Below are positions 1 through 8,170 of a stretch of 64,000 nucleotides of DNA, piece after piece; the first letter of the stretch is position 1; every line of letters begins with the position of its first letter. Origin of the DNA: Solirubrobacterales bacterium (GTDB lineage: Bacteria > Actinomycetota > Thermoleophilia > Solirubrobacterales > 70-9); the NCBI GenBank assembly GCA_023958085.1, contig JAMLGI010000004.1, forward strand, positions 1-64,000, written 5' to 3'. Under the pieces are notes generated by a model. The model saw only the letters and a list, made by a program, of their open reading frames with translations. It searched no databases and was not told where the DNA came from. The translations under genes were made by a program, and so were the position numbers.

Positions 1-149
1 TCCTGCTCGGGCTCGACCCAGCCCGGATCACCGAGATCCCCGGCATCCTCGAGGGCTACGCCGCCCGCCCCGGAGGACCACCAACCCCACCCCCACTCTG
101 GGACGGCCAGGCCGCCGCCCGCATCGCAGACCTGCTCGCCAACGCCTGA
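1..149 (+). CDS. wecB: UDP-N-acetylglucosamine 2-epimerase, C-terminal end (partial)
   Basis: Only the last 48 codons are present; the gene enters from the left edge and stops with TGA at 147-149. The fragment carries PPLWDGQAAARIADLL, which matches the C-terminal P-x-LWDGkAaeRI motif of non-hydrolysing UDP-GlcNAc 2-epimerases. These interconvert UDP-GlcNAc and UDP-ManNAc for cell-envelope polysaccharide synthesis. It converges on infC, separated by a hairpin. The call rests on the short tail alone, so a related nucleotide-sugar epimerase is possible. Confidence 0.7.
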   Translation, partial: LLGLDPARITEIPGILEGYAARPGGPPTPPPLWDGQAAARIADLLANA

Positions 150-186
150 ACCTCGCGCCACGCCTTCGCCCGGCCTGGCGACCGCC

Positions 187-233
187 GCGAGATCCCTGAG
201 ATCAGCGCACAGCGCTGACCGATGGGATCTCGC
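187..233. terminator. Hairpin between convergent wecB and infC
   Basis: Inverted repeat with a 10-bp outer stem (187-196 with 224-233), a 5x5 internal loop and a 7-bp inner stem (202-208 with 212-218) around a 3-nt loop. It sits between two convergent genes, so a bidirectional terminator is the natural reading. No long T-run follows it on either strand. Confidence 0.5.
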
Positions 234-278
234 GATGGCTCCGGCGATCCGGACATCCCGGCCCGATGGACGGGGCGA

Positions 279-1031
279 CTACTCGGAGTCGGGCTGGACG
301 GCGTTCGGGTGGTCCGGGACCGCGTCGGGTGCTACCGCGTTGGGATGATCCGGAACCGCGTCCGGGGCAACCGCGTTGGGGTGATCCGGGACCGCGTTGG
401 GATGGTCGTTGGCCGGAGCCTCTTCCCGTCTGCCCCTGCCCTTGGCCTTTTTCGCCTGGCGGGCTGCCTCGGCGTCCTTGGCGGCTTCCTTGGAGGGACC
501 AAGCAGCATGCTCATGTTGCGACCCTCCTGGAGCGGCTTCGACTCGATCGTCGCCAGCCCTTCCAGATCCTCGTAGAGCCGGTAGAGCAGGTCGCGTCCC
601 CGCTCGGGATGGGCCTGCTCGCGACCACGGAACATGATCGTGACCTTGACCTTGTCGCCGGCGGTCAGGAATCGGGTTACGTGACCCTTCTTGGTGTTGT
701 AGTCGTGGTCGGCGATCTTCGGGCGCAGCTTGATCTCGCGGATGTTGACCTGGGTCTGATGCTTGCGGGCTGCCTTCTGCTTCTGCTCCTGCTCGTACTT
801 GTATTTCGAGTAGTCGAGCAGGCGACAGACCGGCGGCTTGGCCCGGGCGGCGACCTCGACCAGGTCGAGTTCGGCCTCACGGGCCATGCGACGGGCATCG
901 TCGGTGGCGACGATCCCGACCTGCTCACCGTCGGCACCGATCAGGCGCACCTTGGGCACGCGGATCCGCTCGTTTATGCGAGTGGTGTCCCGGTCGGGGG
1001 GACGGCGATCAAACCGGCGCGGAATCGGCAC
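279..1031 (-). CDS. infC: Translation initiation factor IF-3 with repetitive C-terminal tail
   Basis: IF-3 binds the 30S subunit, keeps it apart from 50S and proofreads initiator tRNA and start codon. The N domain starts at about residue 18 ([16 protein letters not shown]), followed by the usual linker ([14 protein letters not shown]) and the C domain ([12 protein letters not shown] to [11 protein letters not shown]). At 250 aa it is longer than the usual 170-200. The extra part is a basic linker followed by about 3.5 copies of a 12-residue [12 protein letters not shown] repeat. The start used is GTG at 1031; an ATT codon lies two codons inside, which is notable because infC often uses rare starts. 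It lies 95 nt downstream of thrS on the same strand. The usual rpmI-rplT partners do not follow. Confidence 0.95.
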   Translation of the reverse strand: MPIPRRFDRRPPDRDTTRINERIRVPKVRLIGADGEQVGIVATDDARRMAREAELDLVEVAARAKPPVCRLLDYSKYKYEQEQKQKAARKHQTQVNIREIKLRPKIADHDYNTKKGHVTRFLTAGDKVKVTIMFRGREQAHPERGRDLLYRLYEDLEGLATIESKPLQEGRNMSMLLGPSKEAAKDAEAARQAKKAKGRGRREEAPANDHPNAVPDHPNAVAPDAVPDHPNAVAPDAVPDHPNAVQPDSE

Positions 1032-1126
1032 TAGTGAAGAGCCAGCATCAAATCAGGCGGACAAAGACAGCTTCGGGAAGCACTCGAACGCACCGTGGTG
1101 CGGGCAGGGCTGTGTGCTTCGGAAGA

Positions 1127-3049
1127 TCAACTGGTCAGAAGTGTACAGAAATCGGCCACAGCCATCGACCCGAGTTCACCCTGCTCATGGGATCGCACCG
1201 CCACCTGGTCGGACTGGAGTTCACGATCCCCGACCACCAGCATGAACGGAAACCGGCCCAGTTCGGCAGCCCGGATCTTCTTGCTGACCGATTCGGACCG
1301 TTCCTCCACCGTCACCCGGGCCCCGGCGGCCCGCAGTTCGGATGCGACCTTCCGGGCATACTCGAGATGTCTGTCCGAGACCGGCACGATCCGGGCCTGG
1401 ACCGGGGCCAGCCAAGCCGGGAAACGGCCGGCGTAGTGCTCGATCAGGATCCCGGCGAACCGCTCCATCGACCCGAGCAGGGCACGGTGAATCATCACCG
1501 GACGCTGCCGCTCATCTTCGGCGTCGGTGAAGTCCAGTTCGAATCTCTCCGGCATCTGGAAGTCGAGCTGGCAGGTGCCGAGCTGCCAGGAACGACCGAG
1601 CGCATCGGTCACGTGAAAGTCGATCTTCGGGCCGTAGAACGCTCCGTCGCCGGGATTGACCTTGTACTCGCGGCCCTGCGAATCGAGGGCCGAGGTCAGC
1701 ATCGCGTCCGCCCGCTCCCAGAGCTCGTCGCTGCCCAGCGATTTTTCCGGCCGGGTGGAGAGCTCCACCTTGACCTGATCGAATCCGAATCGGGCATAGA
1801 GTTCATCGATCGCCCGGCAGATCGCGGTGACCTCGTCCTCGACCTGGTCGACCGTGCAGTAGACGTGGGCGTCGTCCTGGGTGAACGCCCGCACCCGGAG
1901 CAGTCCGTGGAGCACCCCTTCGCGTTCGTTTCTGGTCACCCGGCCAAACTCGGCCAGCCGGAGCGGCAGGTCCCGGTAGGAGTGGCGCTCGCGACCGTAA
2001 ACCAGGCAGGCCCCGGGGCAGTTCATGGGCCGCAGCGCGTACCGGCGCTCGTCGACCTCCATGAAGTACATGTCGTCCTTGTAGTTGTCCCAGTGACCGG
2101 AGCGATGCCAGAGCGCCTCGTCCATCACCTGCGGGGTAGCGATCTCCCGGTAGCCGCCCTTCGCCAGCTGCTCGCGGACCTCGGCCTCGATCAGTCCGAG
2201 CAACACGGTGCCGTTCGGCAGCCAGAACGGCATTCCGGGAGCCTCGTCGCGCAGCATGAAGAGATCCAGCTCCGGACCGAGTCGACGATGGTCACGGGCC
2301 TTTGCCTGCTCGATCCGTTCCAGATGTTCGGCCAGATCGTCCTTCGAGAAGAAGGCGGTGCCGTAGATCCGGGTCAGCATCTGACGGTTCTCGTCCCCGC
2401 GCCAGTAGGCCCCGGCGACCGAGCTCAGCTTGATCGCCTTGATCCGTTTGGTGCCGGGACCGTGCGGCCCGCGGCAGAGATCCTCGAACGGGCCGTTCCG
2501 GTAAAGCGAAACGGATTCGGCCCCCTCCTTCGTGATCAGGTCCTCGATCAGTTCGACCTTGTAGTCCTCGCCCTGCCCCCGGAAGTGCTCGATCGCCTCG
2601 GCCACCGGAAGATCACGCCGCGTGAAGTGTTCGTCTGCCTTGATGTGGCGGCGCATCGCGTCCTCGATCGCCGGCAGTTCGGCATCGGTGATCTTCACGT
2701 CCTCGGGGAAATCGAAGTCGTAGTAGAAGCCATCCTCGATCGCCGGGCCGATCGTCACCTTCGTCCCCGGGTAGAGCTCCTGAACGGCGGTCGCCATCAC
2801 GTGGGCCGCATCGTGTCGGATCAGTTCAAGGCCCTCCGGGTCACGGGCGGTGATGATCGCGATCTCCTCCCCGTCGATCAGCGGTGCGGTGAGGTCACGG
2901 ATTTCGTCATCGACCTTCAGAGCCAGTGCCGCCCGCGCCAGCCCGGCACCGATCGCGGCCGCCGCGTCGGACCCGCTGGCACCGGAATCAAGTTCCAGCG
3001 GGGTGCCGTCGGGCAGCGAAACGGTGATCTTCGAGGAGGCTTCCGGCAT
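1127..3049 (-). CDS. thrS: Threonyl-tRNA synthetase
   Basis: Class II aminoacyl-tRNA synthetase charging tRNA-Thr, 640 aa, the usual full length. Domain order is TGS (about 1-68), the editing/SAD domain with HDAAH near residue 78 and CRGPH near 193, the catalytic core with MNCPG and motif-3-like IHRALLGSMER, and an anticodon-binding domain from about 545. The start is ATG at 3049. A TACGAT hexamer ends 6 nt before it, so the mRNA may be leaderless, and no T-box leader fits in the 79 nt separating it from the divergent phosphodiesterase gene. infC follows downstream in the same direction. Confidence 0.97.
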   Translation of the reverse strand: MPEASSKITVSLPDGTPLELDSGASGSDAAAAIGAGLARAALALKVDDEIRDLTAPLIDGEEIAIITARDPEGLELIRHDAAHVMATAVQELYPGTKVTIGPAIEDGFYYDFDFPEDVKITDAELPAIEDAMRRHIKADEHFTRRDLPVAEAIEHFRGQGEDYKVELIEDLITKEGAESVSLYRNGPFEDLCRGPHGPGTKRIKAIKLSSVAGAYWRGDENRQMLTRIYGTAFFSKDDLAEHLERIEQAKARDHRRLGPELDLFMLRDEAPGMPFWLPNGTVLLGLIEAEVREQLAKGGYREIATPQVMDEALWHRSGHWDNYKDDMYFMEVDERRYALRPMNCPGACLVYGRERHSYRDLPLRLAEFGRVTRNEREGVLHGLLRVRAFTQDDAHVYCTVDQVEDEVTAICRAIDELYARFGFDQVKVELSTRPEKSLGSDELWERADAMLTSALDSQGREYKVNPGDGAFYGPKIDFHVTDALGRSWQLGTCQLDFQMPERFELDFTDAEDERQRPVMIHRALLGSMERFAGILIEHYAGRFPAWLAPVQARIVPVSDRHLEYARKVASELRAAGARVTVEERSESVSKKIRAAELGRFPFMLVVGDRELQSDQVAVRSHEQGELGSMAVADFCTLLTS

Positions 3050-3055
3050 CGGCTA

Positions 3056-3061
3056 ATCGTA
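3056..3061 (-). promoter_or_regulatory. Putative -10 box of thrS
   Basis: TACGAT on the minus strand, 6 nt upstream of the thrS ATG. It matches the actinobacterial TANNNT -10 pattern and would start transcription at or near the start codon. No convincing -35 is visible. Confidence 0.4.
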
Positions 3062-3128
3062 TTCAGATCAGGGAGCACCCGGAGCATGGTGGCGGCGCAA
3101 CCTGTTGGCGTCCGCGCGGTTAACTGGG

Positions 3129-4517
3129 ATGATGAGCGCAATGATCCGGAAATCAGTCGTCCCGTGGCGCACCGTGGCCATGACGGTCCTCACCCTGGCC
3201 CTCGCCATCGTGGCAACCGCTTCCACGGCCGCCGCCAACCGGGTGGCCCCGTGCAACGGGTCATCCGAGCTCTGCTCGCGGCCGTTCAACCAGGTCACCT
3301 TGCCGGGCAGCCACAACTCGATGTCGAACGCCGAGCAGAACTGGAACATGCCGAACCAGACCTTCACGATCCCCCATCAGCTCGAGCGCGGCGCCCGGGC
3401 GATGCTGATCGACGCCCACTACGGAAAGCCGGTGAACCTGCCCGGCGGCAAGACGGCCGTTGCGGACGTCAGCCAGGCGAACTACAACCCGGCTGCCGGT
3501 GACCGGCTCTACCTCTGCCACGCATCCTGCGGGATGGGTGCCTCCGACCTGATCGAAACCTTCGGGCAGATCGAGTCCTTCCTGACTGCCAACCCGCGCG
3601 AGGTGCTGCTGTTCGACGTCGAGGACGACGTCACGCCGGAAGACTTTGAGCAGGCGGCCGCAGCCGGTGGCCTCGACGGCCTGATCTATCGTGGGCCGAC
3701 CACCGAACCGGACGGCTGGCCGACCCTCGGCCAGATGATCGCTTCCGGCCAGCGGGTCGTCTTTCTCCACGAAAGCAACCGCCCGGCGGCCTCCTGGTAT
3801 CCCTACGCATACGGCGGAACGATGCAGGAAACCCCATACCAGTGGCCCCGGAACGCTCCGAACAACCCCGAGAACTACACCGGGGTCCAGTTCCTGACCG
3901 ATCCGGCCGCGCTTCCATCAAGCTGTGTCGCCGGCCGGGGTGGAACCACGGGACCGCTCTTCCTGATGAACCACTGGGTGAGCGGGGACGGCATCCCGGG
4001 GTCGCCGGACGGCACCGTCCCCAAGCCGGGGTTGGCGGATATCGTCAACACCAGGCAGGCTCTCGTCAACCGGGCTCGTGCCTGCGAGTCCGTGCGCGGG
4101 CTCAAGCCGACCATCCTGGCGGTCGACTTTTTCGGCACCGGTGATGTGGTCGGGGCCGCGCGTGAGTTGAACGGGGTGAAGGCAAGCCCTTACCTTGAGC
4201 TCAGGAAGCGCCCCAGGTCGACGACAGTCAAGGCGGGCAGGACTGCCATCTTTCGACTGACCCTTGCCAACCTTGGTGACCAGACCGCACGACCGCGAAT
4301 CTGTGCGACCCCGCCGAAGCGTCTTGCCGGCCGCAAGTGTGCCCCGGCCACCGTCACGACTGGCGGGACCAGGACGGTCACGATCAAGCTGAAGACACGG
4401 GCCCGCGCGAGGGGCCGTGGCCCGGTCAGCTTCCGGATCACCGGGGCGGGTGAACGGCTGACCGCCAAGGCGTCACTCCGGGTCAAGCCGAAATCGAGGT
4501 CTCGCAAACGTCGCTGA
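3129..4517 (+). CDS. Secreted PI-PLC-like phosphodiesterase
   Basis: Exported protein of about 462 aa. An N-terminal signal peptide (basic MIRKSVVPWR, hydrophobic MTVLTLALAIVATAS, then AAA) is followed by a PLC-like phosphodiesterase domain. LPGSHNSMS carries the expected first catalytic His, LIDAHYG the second, and EVLLFDVEDD fits the later strand. The substrate (phosphoinositide or another phosphodiester) cannot be told. The last ~130 residues form a separate beta-rich domain (VKAGRTAIFRLTLANLGDQTA) ending in a very basic KPKSRSRKRR tail. ATG 3129, 3132 or 3141 are possible starts and GTG 3105 opens the frame earlier; 3129 was chosen because the signal peptide follows. Confidence 0.8.
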   Translation: MMSAMIRKSVVPWRTVAMTVLTLALAIVATASTAAANRVAPCNGSSELCSRPFNQVTLPGSHNSMSNAEQNWNMPNQTFTIPHQLERGARAMLIDAHYGKPVNLPGGKTAVADVSQANYNPAAGDRLYLCHASCGMGASDLIETFGQIESFLTANPREVLLFDVEDDVTPEDFEQAAAAGGLDGLIYRGPTTEPDGWPTLGQMIASGQRVVFLHESNRPAASWYPYAYGGTMQETPYQWPRNAPNNPENYTGVQFLTDPAALPSSCVAGRGGTTGPLFLMNHWVSGDGIPGSPDGTVPKPGLADIVNTRQALVNRARACESVRGLKPTILAVDFFGTGDVVGAARELNGVKASPYLELRKRPRSTTVKAGRTAIFRLTLANLGDQTARPRICATPPKRLAGRKCAPATVTTGGTRTVTIKLKTRARARGRGPVSFRITGAGERLTAKASLRVKPKSRSRKRR

Positions 4518-4570
4518 CCCGGCCCGGGAAACACCGGTGCCGGCGACGCCCCCCAGCCCCGGAAAGCAGA

Positions 4571-4593
4571 AAACCCGCGTGGCTGGCGGGTTT
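4571..4593. terminator. Bidirectional intrinsic terminator
   Basis: Perfect 8-bp stem AAACCCGC/GCGGGTTT with a 7-nt loop, lying between the convergent phosphodiesterase gene and tRNA-Val. On the minus strand it runs into TTTTCTGC, a good rho-independent signature for the tRNA. On the plus strand it is followed by TTTCCTT. Confidence 0.8.
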
Positions 4594-4600
4594 CCTTGAG

Positions 4601-4673
4601 TGGGCACAACTGGGCTCGAACCAGTGACCTCCACCGTGTCGAGGTGGCGCTCTACCAACTGAGCTATGCGCCC
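4601..4673 (-). tRNA. tRNA-Val (GAC)
   Basis: Complete cloverleaf on the minus strand: acceptor GGGCGCA/TGTGCCC (one G-T pair), D arm GCTC/GAGC, anticodon stem CCACC/GGTGG, T arm ACTGG/CCAGT with TTCGAGC. The 7-nt loop TCGACAC gives anticodon GAC. Position 33 is C instead of the near-universal U. The discriminator is A and CCA is not encoded. Confidence 0.9.
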
Positions 4674-4816
4674 TTCAGGAAGCGGGAGATTACCAGCGTC
4701 ACCGCCCCTGCCGTTCCTCGGCCCGTTCCGGTCGGGTCGACTCTGCGACGAGCCTGCAGGTAACCGGCACCGGCGGTCCGCCCCCCGGGCCGACCCGGAT
4801 ATACTCATCCGACTTC

Positions 4817-4890
4817 GCGGCTGTAGCTCAGTTGGCTAGAGCGTCTGCTTGCCATGCAGAAGGTCGAGGGTTCGAATCCCTTCAGCCGCT
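4817..4890 (+). tRNA. tRNA-Gly (GCC)
   Basis: Complete cloverleaf: acceptor GCGGCTG/CAGCCGC, anticodon stem TCTGC/GCAGA, loop TTGCCAT giving GCC, T loop TTCGAAT. The discriminator is T and CCA is not encoded. It is followed 30 nt later by tRNA-Cys. Confidence 0.95.
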
Positions 4891-4920
4891 TCCGGGACCC
4901 CCTCGCGGCCAGTCCCGTCC

Positions 4921-4991
4921 GGCGCCTTGGCGGAGTGGCTACGCAGCGGCCTGCAAAGCCGTTTACACCAGTTCGATTCTGGTAGGCGCCT
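4921..4991 (+). tRNA. tRNA-Cys (GCA)
   Basis: Complete cloverleaf: acceptor GGCGCCT/AGGCGCC, anticodon stem GCGGC/GCCGT, loop CTGCAAA giving GCA, T loop TTCGATT. The discriminator T73 is the tRNA-Cys identity base. CCA is not encoded. Probably co-transcribed with tRNA-Gly. Confidence 0.95.
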
Positions 4992-5056
4992 TTCCGCACG
5001 ACCGGCGGCTTTCCCGCATGGTTACTGGGATCACGGAGCCCCCCCGCTCCCTCATT

Positions 5057-5099
5057 CTGGAGCCGGTTTGGGCCATATAGCATCCACTATCGGCTCCAG
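5057..5099. terminator. Inverted repeat between tRNA-Cys and DUF2510 gene
   Basis: Perfect 9-bp inverted repeat CTGGAGCCG/CGGCTCCAG around a 25-nt loop, between two convergent transcripts. No clear T-tract. The rest of the 228-nt gap (4992-5219) shows no gene. Confidence 0.35.
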
Positions 5100-5219
5100 A
5101 AGGGCTCAATCCCGCTGGGAGAACGATTGGCGGACGGGAGGCGCACGGACGGTCCAGCGGGACACCCTGCCGGGACTCGGCCAGGCTGTCCAGCTCGATC
5201 ACTGCCGGCGGTCTGGGGC

Positions 5220-5555
5220 TCAGGTAGTCCCGGAGGAAAAGATAGCCCTGAAAATCAGGGCGGGGACCAACGCCCAGGCCAAGGTCATCACAATTGACCA
5301 GACGATGACCCGAACCGCTCGGTCTGACCCGCGGGCTATCAACGCGAGACCAACCCAGAATCCGAGGGGCGGCAGCAGAAAGGCGAGCCACATCCCCAGC
5401 AGTTCGGAGGAATCGGAGCGGGCCGGGGGTTCGCCCGTTCCCGCGGCCGCCCGATCCAGAAACTGGCAGCCGTCCCACCAACGGACCGTTCCGGTGCCGT
5501 CGTCGTACCATCCCGGCGGAACAGAAGCCCCGAAACCGCCCCCTTCCGATCCCAT
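5220..5555 (-). CDS. DUF2510 domain-containing membrane protein
   Basis: Small protein of 111 aa. The N-terminal PPGWYDDGTGTVRWWDG is the DUF2510 signature, a short Trp-rich cytoplasmic motif common in actinobacterial membrane proteins. It is followed by two hydrophobic segments (LLGMWLAFLLPPLGFWVGLALIA and VIVWSIVMTLAWALVPALIF). The function is unknown. The ATG at 5555 is chosen over a TTG one codon earlier because AGGA sits 7 nt before it. It lies upstream of, and probably not co-regulated with, the tRNA genes it faces. Confidence 0.75.
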   Translation of the reverse strand: MGSEGGGFGASVPPGWYDDGTGTVRWWDGCQFLDRAAAGTGEPPARSDSSELLGMWLAFLLPPLGFWVGLALIARGSDRAVRVIVWSIVMTLAWALVPALIFRAIFSSGTT

Positions 5556-5605
5556 CAATCCATCCTGCTTCCCGGTTCCGGCGGCCAGGATTCCACCCAG
5601 CCGGT

Positions 5606-6001
5606 TCAGGTGTCGAGGGCCTGGTTCACCAGGGCGTCCGCTTCGGAATTCTGTTCCCGTCGGACGTGACGGATCGACCAGGCCGTGAAGCCGGCCAGGG
5701 CGGATTTCGCCTCGGCGTGGAGCGGCTTCATCCCGGCATTCTTCACCTTGTACTGGCCGAGGACCTGTTTCACGATCAGCTCCGAGTCGCCGATCAGTTC
5801 CACCTCGTCCGCCCCGAGGGCCCGGGCGCGTTCGATCCCGGCGATCAGGGCGCGGTACTCGGCGACGTTGTTGGTCGCGTCGCCGATCCGTTCACCGATC
5901 TCGTCCAGCACCTTGCCGGACTGATCCCGGACGACCACACCGATCGCGGCGGGCCCGGGGTTGCCGCGGGCTCCCCCGTCAACGTTCACGGTCAGTTTCA
6001 T
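5606..6001 (-). CDS. rnhA: Ribonuclease HI family protein
   Basis: 131 aa. The RNase H fold is visible as MKLTVNVDGGARGNPGPAAIG (first catalytic Asp), NNVAEYRALIAGIE (catalytic Glu), ELIGDSELIV (Asp) and the C-terminal EADALVNQAL (Asp). It degrades RNA in RNA:DNA hybrids. The ATG at 6001 gives the normal family start; the open frame runs further upstream but that part is antisense shadow of the recombinase gene. It lies 16 nt downstream of the Xer-family gene, probably one transcript. Confidence 0.9.
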   Translation of the reverse strand: MKLTVNVDGGARGNPGPAAIGVVVRDQSGKVLDEIGERIGDATNNVAEYRALIAGIERARALGADEVELIGDSELIVKQVLGQYKVKNAGMKPLHAEAKSALAGFTAWSIRHVRREQNSEADALVNQALDT

Positions 6002-6017
6002 CGGGTGATTCTCCCAG

Positions 6018-6965
6018 TCAGGCCCGCGGATGGCTGCCCGCGTAGGCATCCCGCAACCGGGCCGCATCGAGATGCGTGTAGATCTGGGTGGTCGAAATCG
6101 AGGAATGGCCGAGCAGCTCCTGGATGGTGCGGAGATCGGCCCCGCCTTCGAGCAGGTGGGTGGCGAAGGAGTGGCGCAGGGCGTGCGGGGAGATCCCTCC
6201 GGCCTGGGCCGCGTCCCGAACCCGGATCGCAAGCCTCCGGGAAACATCCGAGGTGGAAAGCCGACGGCCGTTCCGGGAGAGAAAGAGTGCGGGCTCGGCC
6301 GGGTCGGAGACCAGCGACGGGCGGGCCCTGGCCAGATACCGTTCCAGCGCCCGACGGGCCGGTTCGCCGAGGGGTAGCCGGCGGAACCGGCTGCCCTTGC
6401 CGACCACATCCACCTGGTCGTCATCGAAGTCGATCGAGTCGGTCCGGAGGGACACGACCTCCTCCGCACGGAGTCCGCAGGAGTAGGCCAGCTCCAGCAT
6501 CGCCTTGTCCCGGATCTCGAGTGGGGTCGAAGCCGGAGCCCGGTCCAGCAGGTCGGCCATCTGTTCGACCGTCAGGACGGTCGGCAGGCGACTCTCCCGT
6601 TTCGGGGAGGCGACCAGCTCGGCCGGGTTCGCACCGACCCTTCCGGTCCGGAGCAGATACGCATAGAAGCTGCGGATCGCGGCCAGCTTGCGGGCCACGG
6701 TCGAGGGAGCATTCCCGGCGGCGGTGAGTGAGGCGGCGTACCGGCGGAGGTCGCGATGACCGATCGTGATCGGGGTCAGCCCGCGGACGCTCGCCCAGTC
6801 GGCCAGCTGGCGCAGATCGTGACGGTATGCCTGCGTGGTTCGCGAGGCCGCCCCGAGTCCGGTCAGACTCGATTCGAAGCGGGTGAGGTCTTCAGACCAG
6901 GCGGGATCGAGCGCCCGGTCGGTGGCCGGACCGGAATCAGCCGATGTAGATCGGGGTGCCGACAT
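6018..6965 (-). CDS. xerD: Xer-family tyrosine recombinase
   Basis: 315 aa, two-domain tyrosine recombinase. The N-terminal SAM-like core-binding domain spans about 25-110. The catalytic domain holds Arg in [11 protein letters not shown], Lys in VVGKGSRFR, HxxR in [13 protein letters not shown], the second His in [12 protein letters not shown] and the Tyr nucleophile in IYTHL. XerC/XerD resolve chromosome dimers at dif; which of the two this is cannot be fixed here. The start overlaps the end of the L,D-transpeptidase gene by 29 nt, and RNase HI follows. There is no adjacent integrase context, so a housekeeping role is likely. Confidence 0.85.
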   Translation of the reverse strand: MSAPRSTSADSGPATDRALDPAWSEDLTRFESSLTGLGAASRTTQAYRHDLRQLADWASVRGLTPITIGHRDLRRYAASLTAAGNAPSTVARKLAAIRSFYAYLLRTGRVGANPAELVASPKRESRLPTVLTVEQMADLLDRAPASTPLEIRDKAMLELAYSCGLRAEEVVSLRTDSIDFDDDQVDVVGKGSRFRRLPLGEPARRALERYLARARPSLVSDPAEPALFLSRNGRRLSTSDVSRRLAIRVRDAAQAGGISPHALRHSFATHLLEGGADLRTIQELLGHSSISTTQIYTHLDAARLRDAYAGSHPRA

Positions 6966-7977
6966 CGACCTGGTCGTAGAGATCGATCACGTCAGGTATC
7001 GCCATCCGCACGCAGCCGTGGGATGCTGCCGACCCGAGCGAGTAGGTCTCGGAGGTGCCGTGGATCCCGGCCCCGTCGTAGATCCCCATCCAGCGTGCCT
7101 TGAGCGGGTTCTCCGGCGTACCCCCGGGAACGACCTGTCCCGCCTGGTCGCCAGCCCAGGCCGAGTTGGGGACGGTCCAGACCGGATCGACCGCCTTGTT
7201 CTGGATCGAGTAGAGACCGGCCGGGGTGTCGAGCCCTACCTGGCCGACCGCGACCGTGTAAGTCTTGGCCAGTTTCAGGTTCTTCCAGAGGCGGAGCTGG
7301 AAGGTGGAGCGGTTCAGGGTCAGGTAGGTCGGGTACTCGGAGGCGACATCCTTCCTGGTCACCTTCGGCTTCAGCACCCGCACGTTGGCGGTCAGGGTCC
7401 GGCTGCCGCGGCCGGATTCAAGGATCGAGGTGATGCGCCTGGTCAGCATGTTCTCGCGCAGCCGGTGCCCCTCCCTGCCGTCCACGACACCCAGCGAGTC
7501 ACCGGTGGCAGAAACCGTCGCGTCAACCGGGTCGACCCGGACGCCGTCTGCCACTTCTCCGACAAAGCGGTTGACGGCCCGCTTCGAGTACGCCACCTTG
7601 GCCGGAATCGCAGCCTGGAGTTCACCCCCGGTCAGCTCCCGGACCACCCGGGTTGGAAGACTGCCGGAACGGCTCTCTTCGAAGGCACGGTCGACGGCCC
7701 CGTTGATGTCCGCGCGGATCTTGAGTTTGCGGGCCTGAAGCTTGAACTTCTCCTTCTTGAAGCGCACCGTGAGCGGCTTGCGCTGCGGGGCCAGGAGCCG
7801 GTTGCGGACCGTTTCCGAAGCCTGTTCACGGGTCATCCCGCCGACGTCGATTCCGCCGATCGTCACGCCCCGGGCGATCTCCGCCTTCTGGGATCCGTCA
7901 TAGGCGTAGGCGCCGGCGGCCAAGGCAACCAGTCCCACCACCGCCACGACAATCGCAATCTGTGTCTTTCTGCCCAT
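6937..7977 (-). CDS. L,D-transpeptidase with VanW-type peptidoglycan-binding domain
   Basis: 346 aa. An N-terminal membrane anchor or signal ([19 protein letters not shown]) is followed by a putative peptidoglycan-binding region ([21 protein letters not shown]) and a C-terminal YkuD domain ending with the active-site block SHGCVRM. L,D-transpeptidases make 3-3 peptidoglycan cross-links or attach proteins to peptidoglycan. This one is only distantly similar to the two short L,D-transpeptidases at 54.3 and 61 kb. The ATG at 7977 follows a 42-nt leader if the TACAAT box is used. It overlaps the downstream recombinase gene. Confidence 0.88.
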   Translation of the reverse strand: MGRKTQIAIVVAVVGLVALAAGAYAYDGSQKAEIARGVTIGGIDVGGMTREQASETVRNRLLAPQRKPLTVRFKKEKFKLQARKLKIRADINGAVDRAFEESRSGSLPTRVVRELTGGELQAAIPAKVAYSKRAVNRFVGEVADGVRVDPVDATVSATGDSLGVVDGREGHRLRENMLTRRITSILESGRGSRTLTANVRVLKPKVTRKDVASEYPTYLTLNRSTFQLRLWKNLKLAKTYTVAVGQVGLDTPAGLYSIQNKAVDPVWTVPNSAWAGDQAGQVVPGGTPENPLKARWMGIYDGAGIHGTSETYSLGSAASHGCVRMAIPDVIDLYDQVDVGTPIYIG

Positions 7978-8026
7978 GCTCCGGTCCTGAAGAGATGTAC
8001 GGGACGGTCCGCCCCGCGCTGTTCAC

Positions 8027-8032
8027 ATTGTA
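8027..8032 (-). promoter_or_regulatory. Putative -10 box of the L,D-transpeptidase gene
   Basis: TACAAT on the minus strand, about 50 nt upstream of the ATG at 7977. It is a near-consensus -10. No matching TTGACA-like box at 16-18 nt was found. Confidence 0.4.
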
Positions 8033-8054
8033 GATACGCCGCCAGATCGGTTCA

Positions 8055-8073
8055 TTCCTTTTCCGGCAAGGAA
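8055..8073 (-). terminator. Short hairpin downstream of the epimerase gene
   Basis: 6-bp stem TTCCTT/AAGGAA with a 7-nt loop in the 193-nt gap after the epimerase stop, within a T- and A-rich patch. It may end the epimerase transcript, but the stem is weak. Confidence 0.3.
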
Positions 8074-8170
8074 AACCCCGTTGCACCGGCGGGATTCCTT
8101 CCCCAACCCGGTTCGGCTCCACCCGTTGCGGTCCAACGGCCGCGCGGAAAGGCCGGGCAGCCGCCTGCGG

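Noticed and set aside
3050-3128. T-box leader of thrS
   Set aside because: The gap is 79 nt, shared with a divergent gene, and contains no T-box sequence.
1034-3502. 822-codon open frame antisense to thrS
   Set aside because: Arg/His/Gln-rich translation without any domain; it mirrors a clear thrS on the other strand. High GC gives long antisense frames.
6002-6469. N-terminal extension of RNase HI
   Set aside because: The extra residues are Pro/Arg/Ser-rich antisense-frame translation of the recombinase gene; the normal RNase H N-terminus begins at 6001.
6018-6965. Phage or integrative-element integrase
   Set aside because: No phage genes, att repeats or tRNA junction next to it; motifs and size fit housekeeping Xer.
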